In this document: positions 34,143 through 42,369 of the stretch, piece by piece | Layout: each line of letters opens with the position of its first letter | How positions within the stretch are numbered: the first letter of the stretch is position 1 | Assembly: GCA_964596685.1 (NCBI GenBank) | Contig: CAZQVA010000020.1 | Coordinates: 1-42,369 of the forward strand | Length of the DNA: 42,369 bases | From: CAZQVA01 sp964596685 | GTDB lineage: Bacteria > Chlamydiota > Chlamydiia > Chlamydiales > VFKH01 | Direction: 5' to 3' | Position numbers and translations under genes: made by a program | The notes under the pieces: model-generated | The model's input: only the letters and a program-made list of their open reading frames with translations | What the model was told of the DNA's origin: nothing | Database searches by the model: none

Positions 34143-34150
34143 GATATAAT
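34143..34150 (+). promoter_or_regulatory. Extended -10 promoter element for pknD
   Basis: TGATATAAT contains TGnTATAAT-like spacing: TG, one base, then TATAAT at 34145-34150. It lies 24 bp before the pknD start. No good -35 is present, consistent with an extended -10 promoter. Confidence 0.55.
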
Positions 34151-34174
34151 TTACAGGGTATTATCTCAAAATCA

Positions 34175-36841
34175 ATGACGCAGCAAATTCCATATAAAGT
34201 TGGCAACTATGAAATCCTTTCCTCATTGGGGAAAGGGGGGATGGGAGAGGTCTTTTTGGCATTTGATCGCGTCTGTCGTCGCAAAGTTGCGTTAAAACGC
34301 GTGCGCCCTAATTTAATGCGTCATCGTGTTATCAAACAACGTTTTCTAAGAGAAGCGCAAATTACAGCACATCTCTCTCATCCAGGGATTATTCCTATCC
34401 ATGCACTACATGAAAATGATGATACACTCTATTACGTAATGCCTTATGTGGAGGGCGTGACCTTAAAAAAGCGCTTGCTTGACCTGAAAAAGGGACAGCC
34501 AAATCACGGAGATAGTTCCGTCCAGGCCTTTGTTTCTCTGTTTTTAAAGGTGTGCCAAGCAATTGCGTATGCCCACAATGAGGGATATCTCCATCGCGAT
34601 ATTAAGCCTGAAAATATTATGCTCGGTCGCTATGGACAGGTATTTATTTTAGATTGGGGGCTGGTCGAGACTCTAGAGCATACAGAACAGATAGATATCG
34701 AGGAAATTGTAAAAAACCACCAGTGGACAAATCCACAGCGGCCGGTGGGAACTTTGGCTTATATGGCACCTGAAAGAGCATTGGGATGTCCTGCGACCAT
34801 ACAAAGCGATATTTATGCCTTAGGTGTCATTCTTTATCAGTTGTTGACCTTAAAACTGCCTTTTAGGCGCCTTTCATTGGCCAATTTTAGGCAACACATG
34901 TCTAAGGAAGTCCTTCCTGATCCGTTACAGGTCGCTCCCTATCGCGATATTGCGCCAGAACTGATCACAATTCTTCACCGCTGTTTAGCCTTTTCCATTC
35001 AAGAGCGTTATTTAACAGTAGATCAATTGATTGACGATATTGAGCATTACCTTCATGGACGCTCTTCCTGGTACCCATTGATAAGTTTAGATGTTAAAAA
35101 TAGCAGTGACTGGCAGTTTCAAGAAGCGATTCTTCTGCCTCAAGATATGGCGATTGCACGGCGTTGGCAACATACAGAATGGGTACAGCTGATGCTTTCG
35201 CAGGCTAAATTTTATGGCAATATGCGTTTGCGCGTTCGTTGTAAGATAGGAGCTACGGGTAAGGGAATAGGTTTATTATTAGGCTCTCTTGATGAGCATA
35301 TGACAGCTTTTCCCATCGAAGGGTATTCCTTATGGATTGGTGCTAAAGGATCTGTCGTTCCTACACACCTTCTCCGCTCTTCGAGTCAGTTGATGGAGTC
35401 TTCTGAATGTCATTTGGAAAAAGGAGTGTGCCACGAAATTTGCTTCGATCGTCTAGAAGAACAGATCTCTGTGTTGCTTGATGGAGAACATAAGTTGACT
35501 TACACCAGTCATATACCTCTTTGTGGTACGCATGTAGGCATTATGACGCGCGATGCAGACGTGCAGATTTTATCGATAGAGGTTTTTTCTGGGAGTTTAC
35601 AGGCTAAAATCAGTTGCCTATCCATTGCAGATGCATTTTTTGCGGGACATGATTATGAAAAAGCTTTGTTGGAGTATCGGCGCATTGCAATGACCTTTAA
35701 AGGTCGTTCAGAAGGAAGACAAGCAATTTTTAGATCGGGATTGACATTATTAGAGAAAACAATACAGATCCCTAAAGGACAGCAAAATGAGGCCCTAGCT
35801 TCCGTAATGGGAGAATTTGAATTATTGCGTACCACTGTGGATGCACCACTGGAGTACTTGGGTAAGGCGATTGTATATGCTCGGTTAGGTCTCGCTGAAG
35901 AGGAAGGGAAATGTTTTGCACTCGCTTTAAGAAGGTATGCGCATCATCCCGGGCTCGCTGCTCTTTATGAACAAATGCTCTATCGTTTACAAATTTATTC
36001 CAAATCGGATCGTTTGAATGCCTGCAGACTGGCTTGTCTTCTTTTACAACAGGGGGTAGATGGCATATGGCGTCAGCATTTCTCTCTTTTTCAGCTCTTT
36101 TTACAGAGTTTAGAGACGCCCTTCTTTGTGGATGCCAAAGAAATTGATTTTAATGACCCTCACTCCGTCTGGGCACATTTAATGATTCATTTAGCTTTTT
36201 GGCTTGCACAGCCGCATGTGCTGCAAGAAATTATTCCTCACCTTCATCAGGATATTTTGATCGAAACTGTGGCTGTCGCTTTAATACTTTTGGGAGCCAC
36301 ACATGCGGCAATAGAATGCATCCGTTTTCTATCAAATCCAGAGAGGATTGAAGGCTTTTTTAGGGATGAAATCAGCGCTTTAGAACATTTAGAAAGCTTT
36401 TCTCGCCCCATGAAAGCATGTATCCTGCAGTTATCGCTTGAAAAAGAGCGGTATACGCACATAGTGGAAAAATACGATCCGCAGGAAAAACTTTTCGATG
36501 CATTTTTTATCTGGGCAGCTCTCTGTCAGGGGGAATATGACTTGGCAGAAAAAATGTTTCAGCGGTATGATCCCAAGGAGCTGGCGCAGGAAGAAGGTCC
36601 TCTATACTTTCTTTATGGTTGTTGGCGTTCAGCAAAACAGGGTGTACAGCTAGGCAGGGGGCATTTTGGGACGATTTTACATTCAGCGTATCCGCGCTCT
36701 TGGAGTGTGGCAGCCCATAAATTGTTTGATGCGTCCTTTGACTATCATGAATGGCATGAAAAGGCTTTTTACTGGGAGAAAAAGATGCTTTTAAATCAGG
36801 TGGCGCTTTTTGAGAGATGCTCTTCTTTAGGGAGTGCGTAA
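34175..36841 (+). CDS. pknD: Serine/threonine protein kinase PknD
   Basis: 888 aa. The kinase domain occupies about 12-300: G-loop GKGGMGEV (19-26), Lys 41, HRDIKPEN (140-147, catalytic Asp 142), DWG in place of DFG (160-162), PVGTLAYMAPE (190-200). The remaining ~590 residues are not a kinase: residues about 305-475 are beta-rich and LamG-like (LDGEHKLTYTSHIPL), and about 490-880 are helical and TPR-like (DYEKALLEYRRI). No TM segment is clear. This layout matches chlamydial PknD, reported as an autophosphorylating kinase that interacts with Pkn1. It is the only kinase in the window, and its targets are unknown. Confidence 0.92.
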   Translation: MTQQIPYKVGNYEILSSLGKGGMGEVFLAFDRVCRRKVALKRVRPNLMRHRVIKQRFLREAQITAHLSHPGIIPIHALHENDDTLYYVMPYVEGVTLKKRLLDLKKGQPNHGDSSVQAFVSLFLKVCQAIAYAHNEGYLHRDIKPENIMLGRYGQVFILDWGLVETLEHTEQIDIEEIVKNHQWTNPQRPVGTLAYMAPERALGCPATIQSDIYALGVILYQLLTLKLPFRRLSLANFRQHMSKEVLPDPLQVAPYRDIAPELITILHRCLAFSIQERYLTVDQLIDDIEHYLHGRSSWYPLISLDVKNSSDWQFQEAILLPQDMAIARRWQHTEWVQLMLSQAKFYGNMRLRVRCKIGATGKGIGLLLGSLDEHMTAFPIEGYSLWIGAKGSVVPTHLLRSSSQLMESSECHLEKGVCHEICFDRLEEQISVLLDGEHKLTYTSHIPLCGTHVGIMTRDADVQILSIEVFSGSLQAKISCLSIADAFFAGHDYEKALLEYRRIAMTFKGRSEGRQAIFRSGLTLLEKTIQIPKGQQNEALASVMGEFELLRTTVDAPLEYLGKAIVYARLGLAEEEGKCFALALRRYAHHPGLAALYEQMLYRLQIYSKSDRLNACRLACLLLQQGVDGIWRQHFSLFQLFLQSLETPFFVDAKEIDFNDPHSVWAHLMIHLAFWLAQPHVLQEIIPHLHQDILIETVAVALILLGATHAAIECIRFLSNPERIEGFFRDEISALEHLESFSRPMKACILQLSLEKERYTHIVEKYDPQEKLFDAFFIWAALCQGEYDLAEKMFQRYDPKELAQEEGPLYFLYGCWRSAKQGVQLGRGHFGTILHSAYPRSWSVAAHKLFDASFDYHEWHEKAFYWEKKMLLNQVALFERCSSLGSA

Positions 36842-36863
36842 TAATCCCTTATTATAAGCCACG

Positions 36864-37835
36864 ATGACGATGCATTTACCAACTCCTAAACAACTATTTC
36901 ATGATTTACCTCTCTCTCTCGGTGCACGTGAGCAGATTGAACAATGGCGTGTAACTATCCGCTCCATTCTTTCTGGTCAGGATAAAAGGCAACTTCTCGT
37001 CGTAGGTCCGTGTTCCATTGATAGCGCCAGCGCGGCTCTTGAATATGCCAAACGACTCCACCTTTTAAGTCTTGCGGTAAAAGATCGGTTTTTTATCGTG
37101 ATGCGTGCACATTTAGAAAAACCTCGTACCCTTTTTGCGTGGAAAGGTTTTATTCACGATCCTCTTTTCGATGGCTCCTGCAATGTTTTAGAAGGACTGT
37201 ATGAAGGACGCAAGCTACTTTTAGACCTACAAGAATTGGGCATTCCCGTGGGTGGAGAGCTACTTGATCCTCTGCTCAATTTTTATCTATATGATCTTTT
37301 TAGTTGGGGGGTGATTGGAGCCAGGACAGTGACTTCACAGCCTCATCGTCAATTGGCTGCTTGGATGCCCTTTCCTGTGGGCTTTAAAAACACAGTGCAT
37401 GGCGCGATCGAACCAGCTCTTCATGCCATTCAGAGTGCTGTACTCCCCCAATATTTGATAGGGGTTAATGAGAATGGCCATCCCACGCGTCTTTCGGCGC
37501 CTGGAAATGAGGGTACACATTTGATTTTGCGTGGTGGAAAGACGCCTAACTATGACACGGTATCGCGTAGAGCAGTGCAGGATTCCCTTAAAAAACTTCC
37601 AGGACGTTTTGGCCTTGTTATTGACTGTGCCCATGGTAATTCAAATAAAGATCTCGAAAAGCAAAAACTCGTCTTTAATGAGGTTGTGCAGGATTTATCT
37701 GTGCGTGGTATCATGCTGGAGAGCTATCTAGAGTCTGGACAACAAGTACGCCCTGAAATATTTGGCTGTTCTCTCACAGACCCCTGCCTCGATTGGCTGA
37801 CCACACAGCAACTTATTTTGCAAACGCACCTTTGA
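36864..37835 (+). CDS. aroG: 3-deoxy-7-phosphoheptulonate (DAHP) synthase, type I
   Basis: 323 aa type I-alpha DAHP synthase. LLVVGPCSIDSA, MRAHLEKPRTLFAWKG, GGELLDP, WGVIGARTVTSQPHRQLA, PVGFKNTVHG and DCAHGNSNKD mark the PEP and metal sites. It condenses PEP and erythrose 4-phosphate to start the shikimate pathway. The extreme C-terminus is shorter than in E. coli AroF/G/H, and Tyr/Phe/Trp feedback residues cannot be judged. The stop TGA (37833-37835) lies inside the 9-bp target site of MITE copy 3. It starts 22 bp after pknD and may share its transcript. Confidence 0.93.
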   Translation: MTMHLPTPKQLFHDLPLSLGAREQIEQWRVTIRSILSGQDKRQLLVVGPCSIDSASAALEYAKRLHLLSLAVKDRFFIVMRAHLEKPRTLFAWKGFIHDPLFDGSCNVLEGLYEGRKLLLDLQELGIPVGGELLDPLLNFYLYDLFSWGVIGARTVTSQPHRQLAAWMPFPVGFKNTVHGAIEPALHAIQSAVLPQYLIGVNENGHPTRLSAPGNEGTHLILRGGKTPNYDTVSRRAVQDSLKKLPGRFGLVIDCAHGNSNKDLEKQKLVFNEVVQDLSVRGIMLESYLESGQQVRPEIFGCSLTDPCLDWLTTQQLILQTHL

Positions 37836-38154
37836 TCATGGGTGTAATTCAAAGTGTTAGGAAGGATGAAAAAACTAGGGACTCATGTTCTTCTAATACC
37901 CACTCCGGTCTCCATTAATTCTCATTCAAGATAAGGTGTAACAGCTTGTGCCCCTCTGTGTGCTCTGTGGGCTCTGTGGTTAAAAAAAATTAACATAATT
38001 TTTAAATAAAAAAATTTACCACAGAGCCCACAGAGCACACAGAGAGGGAAAATAAGGATTTTTTGGCAGAAGGTTGTCTGGTGAATCCTTAAGAAGAGCT
38101 TCCATTTTAGCTCTAAATAGTTAACTAACACTTTGAATTACACCCTTTGATCAT
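37831..38154 (-). mobile_element. MITE copy 3 (306 bp, with perfect 9-bp target duplication)
   Basis: The element is 37840-38145, inverted relative to copies 1 and 2, with the same 21-bp terminal inverted repeats. TTTGATCAT is duplicated exactly at 37831-37839 and 38146-38154. The left target copy supplies the aroG stop (TGA) and the right copy supplies the stop of the DUF3638-like gene (TCA on +). The internal hairpin arms are CTCTGTGTGCTCTGTGGGC and GCCCACAGAGCACACAGAG-type. Confidence 0.93.
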
Positions 38155-41100
38155 TTCCTTGGCGTTTCAAGCCATCCTGCAAGGCGCGACTCCTTATATT
38201 GTTTGATTTCTTCTTTTGTAAGGTACCCTAAATAATCATGATAATAATTTCTTAAATTTAAATGCATTCTTTGTGCACTAACACCAGTGCTTAGAAAATT
38301 ATCCAGACACTGAATTTCCTCCTGTGAAAACTGAATCCATCCTGTCATCAATTTCGCTACGGCGACAGATGGTAACATTTTTTTCCATAATTCCTTGAGA
38401 TCTGCTTCAGAATAGGTCTGTGCACCTGATTCGATCACTTCTCCTTTGAGCATGGATAAAACCATTAGATCGGCGAGAGAATTATGCTGTCTTTTTGCCA
38501 AAGTGATGTGAACTCGATCCTGAGAGCTCCAAAGATAGAGTTTTTCCCCTACATAGGAGCAATAATTTGCCGGTAAATGATACTTTCCATTGGTCGTAAT
38601 ACCCTGTTTAAATAAGAGATTGGGGGATAGGAAGATATTGCTTGCCACACCGCGTGCAAAGTCATTTGCAACGGTCAGTGAAGACAAGCAATAAAAGATG
38701 TCTTGCAGTTTGAAAAGCCCTTCTGTTACAGAAGTTTGCACAAGCCCCTGAATCACACGAGAGTCATAGTTTATTAGAGCTGGTGGAGCTTCCACAGCAT
38801 GCTGACGTATATCAATTTGTAGTTGCTGTTGGGTCTCCTCAGTTTGCTGCTGTTGTTGTTCAATTTCGCCATAACTAGTAGATGAAGCGATTTTGTGTCT
38901 AATATTTCCCTTCCCGATACAGCGTTCTAATTGGTCGCGCCACTCTTTGATTTCCTGATCGCAATTCTTTCCCCGAAAGAGATAAGCAGCAAGCATTTGG
39001 TCCTTTGCGATAGTATCAATCATATTTTGATAATGCTTTAACTCTTGATTTGTCACGTACGTATCTATTTTTTTAGGGTTTGCAGCGCTCACTCTTTGGG
39101 TGGGCTGATCTTGAAATGAATGGATCACTAATGAAGATAGCATCTTCATCAGGCGCGGTGTAACTTCAGGTGCATCGATACCTGATAAAAGCCCTTCACG
39201 CAATTTTCTCTCAATGGTTTCTCTAAGATGCGCCACCATAGCCAGCCAATTATTGTCTAAAGCGCTTTCGCCTTGATTCACTGTCAGATAACGCCATAAC
39301 ATTTTTTGATCTAGGGGAAAGTCAGGCGTAAACCGCTTTAAAAGCTCCCTACGTCCTTCTAGTGTTCTTGGAGATTGGACTCCATATAAATTTTCACCAG
39401 GTTGTGCACGATCCAAATAAAGATCAATGATGGCTGAGAGCATATGCTGATAAAGATCTTCTGTGACTCCAATAGTCAGCTGCTGGTGCGTGAGAATACC
39501 ACGCATACGAAAGACCGCTTGAAGAAAGTCATCGAGCTCCATGTTTTTTCGCACACTTATAATGGCACGCGCACCCACAGGCTGAAGGATATTTGTTCCT
39601 GTCTCATAGGCCTGACAAAAAATTGTTAGAAAACGACCTGAAGTTGTATCGTGTTGGAGGGGATGAAAGCTGAGTTCCTTGACTTCTCCTGTGTTTGTTT
39701 GTACTAAAGCACTCAATTCACCCTTAGGATTGTGATAGACGATCCCTTCAATTTCTTTGCGCACTTCACTGACGCTTCTTAAAAGTCCTTCTAAAAACTC
39801 TTTTAAGGGTGCATCTTTTAACCACCCTCCACTATCAATAAAGGCAAAAGCATCGTTCTGTAAAAATGTGGTTTTTACCCACGCAAGAGGGTCGGTGGAG
39901 GAGACCTTTTCTAAAGAAGAAGTTCGGGTTTGGATCTTTTTAGAAACGGCTGTAATGATTGATCCCAGTGTCCCTATCTCTTTGAAGGGTTTCATCAAAG
40001 GAGAAAGCACATCCTCGCGCAGTGTCCCTGTGTAACCGCCACATACTTTATTAAATCCCATCAAAGTAGAAGGGGTTAAACGCAGGACGTGAGGATAAAA
40101 AGTAATTTGTTGCAGCACCTGGTCTTCCATATACCACAACAGTCCTTCCGGGTTTGATGAGATCTGCTTTTGAAAAAACTCAATTAATGCATTCGCATGC
40201 TTTGTGTTCAAGATTTCTTCTGCATTATGGACTTGTCCACAAATTCGCACGTATTTCTGATATCCACGCGTGTCTTGTAATGGGGTGCCTTGTTGTATTT
40301 CGCGATGTATGTTTTTTCGAATAATGGATAACATCTCTGCAGCACTTTCTTTTTTAATCCCTTCTGCAAACAATCCCAACATCGTATAGACTACCTGTTT
40401 ATAGGGCTCTGCATAGCGTGTCGACTTAGGCTTGTGTGCAGCTTCATAAGGACGGGCGACCAGTGCATCACTTTCATCTTCCCGATTCTTTCCTATTGCA
40501 AAACCAAATTGAGTCCCATAATTCTCCATTAGACCCGACTTAATTAGATCAATCGAAAGCGCCAATGCGCCGATGAGTTGCTTCTCTTTTTCCTTATCAG
40601 CTGCACATTCTTCTAACCAATGCACAACATAATGACTATCCTGTAGAAGATAATCGCGTAGTTTTTCTTTTTTTCCGTGGATGAAGTTAAAATTTTGATT
40701 CTGAGCGTATTTTTCTTGCAGTAACTGCATCGCAATCTCTACCAAAGCAGGTTTAATATGAGCTTCAAACATAGCCTCAGTTAATGCAGATTTCTGTTGA
40801 TGAGAAGTTTCTTGTTGAGATGTTCTTTTTAAGAGGTAATCAATGACTTCAATGCGACATACAAGACTCTCAGGATGGTTAATGATCTGTGTCACCCACC
40901 GTGAAAGCAACTGGCAGACAATTTGCCCTCGATCAAAATCAACCATTTTCTTCTTGCCCAAAGTGTACTGGAAAACACCCTCTTTGGGAGAGAGTTTGTG
41001 AATTTCATCAATTTGCTCGACACCCTCCATCTGCATCATGGCGCATATTTTTTGTGTGGATGCGAGTATAGCTTCACTCGTGTCTGGATGTTCAAAATTT

Positions 41101-42320
41101 ATTATTGGTAAGTTGAGTGCTTCGTAATAACTCGCCAACATCGCATATTTTTGCCGGGGTGTTGTGACAAAAACTCCTGACAGTTTCTTTAATTCTTCTA
41201 ATTTTTGATAAAACAACCCGTATTCTGATAAGGTCATCCCACGGCGATAGGCCTGTTCATTGGGCGTTGCTAAAATATAAATACCAAAGGCTTTACCAGC
41301 CACTTTGGCAAGATTTTGTGCAACAAGCGCATAGTGCTCATCGGGCACATTCACCACTGAGAGCCCACCTGAAAAGACAAACAAGAAAGATAAAATAGGT
41401 TGCAGAACGGATGTTTTACCCGCTCCCATGATCATTTGATTAACAGCATTTCCGCCTTGAGAGGAGGCATACCTGTCAATGTTGTCCACCTGCTCACGGC
41501 GCAATCTTAAGTCTAATGTTACCTCTAAAAGTGCATAGACCCCTGCTAAAGCATCACTCTCTTTATAGGCATACTGAGCCAACATCTGCGCACAAAACGC
41601 ATTAATGATATCAGGAGAAGGCGGTTGCTGATGTTCTCTAATTTCCATACTCTGCTTTAATAGGCGCTGCTGCTGTTGTAACTCTGCCTTTTGCATGAGA
41701 TAGGTAACAAGGGCTGGTCTTAGGATCCTGAATGAATCTTTTGAAAATTCTGGATATAAGTTAAATAATGCAGCACCAGAGTCGCGACGAGCAACGAGCA
41801 ATGCCAAAGAGTCGAGCGCAGGCAGTTTTCTCAATCCAGCCACACTTCCTAATTGAGCCTCAACTGATTGAGCAAAAAGACTTTCTAAAAATAATGACAA
41901 GCGCGACTCGATCTGTTGCATCGCTTCTTCTGCTGCAACAACGCGCTCTTGCAGCGTCTCAATGATGACTTCAATCTTTTCTGTAAGACGATATGTCTCA
42001 ATGGGTTTTTTCCCCGCAGCGGCAATATCCTCCCTTAAGTCTTTAAAAAGTGCGCGCACCCCTTCTTCTGCAACATCGCTGTCGCTGGGGTTAAAAAATT
42101 CATATGTCTCTTCTGTCGAGATGCTTAATTGTTGTCTGCTAACATACTCGCTCAAGGGATCGAAGGTGATAAAAGGCAGCGATAGCTCTGCCAAACCTTT
42201 AAGCTGCAAGATGCCTGGTTTTAATAACTTTGAAAAAACGAATGGAGATCTAGGAGCAATACGTTCATTATCGCTTAAATGCTTTAAAGAGCCAAAACGT
42301 TGACCAAAGATATCGTACAT
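38151..42320 (-). CDS. Large DUF3638-like P-loop protein, helicase-like (1389 aa)
   Basis: 1389 aa from ATG 42320, with AGGGGGG 7 bases upstream; GTG 42326 is an alternative and an in-frame TAA closes the frame further up. Walker A is in NQMIMGAGKTSVLQPIL (about 295-311), Walker B/DExH-like is QIDEIHKLSPKEG (about 436-448). Near 930-985, YETGTNILQP and LDDFLQAVFRMRG resemble the C-terminal helicase motifs of DUF3638/DUF3645 proteins ('HTRGxD...', 'LxQAxxRMR'). A Gln-rich segment (GEIEQQQQQTEETQQQLQ) lies about 1160-1180. DUF3638 proteins are best known from fungi and other eukaryotes. The role here is unknown; host acquisition and an effector function are possible. No signal peptide or TM. 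Confidence 0.75.
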   Translation of the reverse strand: MYDIFGQRFGSLKHLSDNERIAPRSPFVFSKLLKPGILQLKGLAELSLPFITFDPLSEYVSRQQLSISTEETYEFFNPSDSDVAEEGVRALFKDLREDIAAAGKKPIETYRLTEKIEVIIETLQERVVAAEEAMQQIESRLSLFLESLFAQSVEAQLGSVAGLRKLPALDSLALLVARRDSGAALFNLYPEFSKDSFRILRPALVTYLMQKAELQQQQRLLKQSMEIREHQQPPSPDIINAFCAQMLAQYAYKESDALAGVYALLEVTLDLRLRREQVDNIDRYASSQGGNAVNQMIMGAGKTSVLQPILSFLFVFSGGLSVVNVPDEHYALVAQNLAKVAGKAFGIYILATPNEQAYRRGMTLSEYGLFYQKLEELKKLSGVFVTTPRQKYAMLASYYEALNLPIINFEHPDTSEAILASTQKICAMMQMEGVEQIDEIHKLSPKEGVFQYTLGKKKMVDFDRGQIVCQLLSRWVTQIINHPESLVCRIEVIDYLLKRTSQQETSHQQKSALTEAMFEAHIKPALVEIAMQLLQEKYAQNQNFNFIHGKKEKLRDYLLQDSHYVVHWLEECAADKEKEKQLIGALALSIDLIKSGLMENYGTQFGFAIGKNREDESDALVARPYEAAHKPKSTRYAEPYKQVVYTMLGLFAEGIKKESAAEMLSIIRKNIHREIQQGTPLQDTRGYQKYVRICGQVHNAEEILNTKHANALIEFFQKQISSNPEGLLWYMEDQVLQQITFYPHVLRLTPSTLMGFNKVCGGYTGTLREDVLSPLMKPFKEIGTLGSIITAVSKKIQTRTSSLEKVSSTDPLAWVKTTFLQNDAFAFIDSGGWLKDAPLKEFLEGLLRSVSEVRKEIEGIVYHNPKGELSALVQTNTGEVKELSFHPLQHDTTSGRFLTIFCQAYETGTNILQPVGARAIISVRKNMELDDFLQAVFRMRGILTHQQLTIGVTEDLYQHMLSAIIDLYLDRAQPGENLYGVQSPRTLEGRRELLKRFTPDFPLDQKMLWRYLTVNQGESALDNNWLAMVAHLRETIERKLREGLLSGIDAPEVTPRLMKMLSSLVIHSFQDQPTQRVSAANPKKIDTYVTNQELKHYQNMIDTIAKDQMLAAYLFRGKNCDQEIKEWRDQLERCIGKGNIRHKIASSTSYGEIEQQQQQTEETQQQLQIDIRQHAVEAPPALINYDSRVIQGLVQTSVTEGLFKLQDIFYCLSSLTVANDFARGVASNIFLSPNLLFKQGITTNGKYHLPANYCSYVGEKLYLWSSQDRVHITLAKRQHNSLADLMVLSMLKGEVIESGAQTYSEADLKELWKKMLPSVAVAKLMTGWIQFSQEEIQCLDNFLSTGVSAQRMHLNLRNYYHDYLGYLTKEEIKQYKESRLAGWLETPRK

Positions 42321-42369
42321 GCTCACACCCCCCTGGTTTTAAGGCGCGCCAACGATTTTTCAGGTAATG

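Overview
The window looks like chromosome from an environmental member of the Chlamydiota (Parachlamydiales-like). The evidence is protein content: a PknD-type Ser/Thr kinase with a long C-terminal half, a SET protein resembling the chlamydial nuclear effector NUE, an RsbV-like STAS protein, chlamydial-style waaA, and the adjacent pairs accA/msbA-like ABC transporter and leuS/waaA, which I recall as neighbours in Chlamydia too. Base composition is moderate and coding density is high except in three repeat-rich gaps. I ran no database search, so the taxonomic call is an inference.

Layout. 1-93 is probably the right end of an IS200/IS605-type element. 107-6936 is a candidate exopolysaccharide locus: a HEAT protein and a processive GT2 synthase on +, converging with a GT2, an AlkP-fold protein and a TPR/beta-barrel exporter on -. 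The exporter gene is cut by a 100-N gap that is almost certainly mis-sized. 6998-10747 is a System II cytochrome c assembly operon (resB, two unknown genes, ccsA). 10826-11831 holds a DUF4870 protein and the SET protein. 11832-13198 is repeat-rich, with an overlooked 51-aa gene, a MITE copy and an ATPase remnant. 13199-15721 carries hldD, an hldE-like gene and a small ORF. 15759-18806 (-) carries a PAP2 phosphatase, miaA, an rsbV-like gene and a protein with a possible Myb/SANT domain. 18905-26501 (+) is a tight run: L,D-transpeptidase, accA, ABC transporter, leuS, waaA. Two Met-anticodon tRNAs follow (one is the initiator), then a second MITE nested in an inverted repeat. 27657-31647 is an acetoin operon (acetolactate decarboxylase and two acetolactate synthase paralogues). 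The rest holds a GT9 heptosyltransferase-like gene, Sua5, PknD, DAHP synthase, a third MITE, and a 1389-aa DUF3638-like helicase/ATPase-related protein.

How the genes fit together. Many act on the envelope: heptose supply (hldD, hldE), heptose transfer (GT9), Kdo transfer (waaA), lipid export (MsbA-like), phosphate removal (PAP2), an L,D-transpeptidase that implies cross-linked peptidoglycan, and the exopolysaccharide locus. A second theme is eukaryote-like or host-directed proteins (SET, Myb/SANT-like, DUF3638-like, PknD). A third is small mobile and palindromic DNA. The three ~306-325 bp MITE copies share 21-bp terminal inverted repeats and 9-bp target duplications, and are the clearest possibly undescribed element here.
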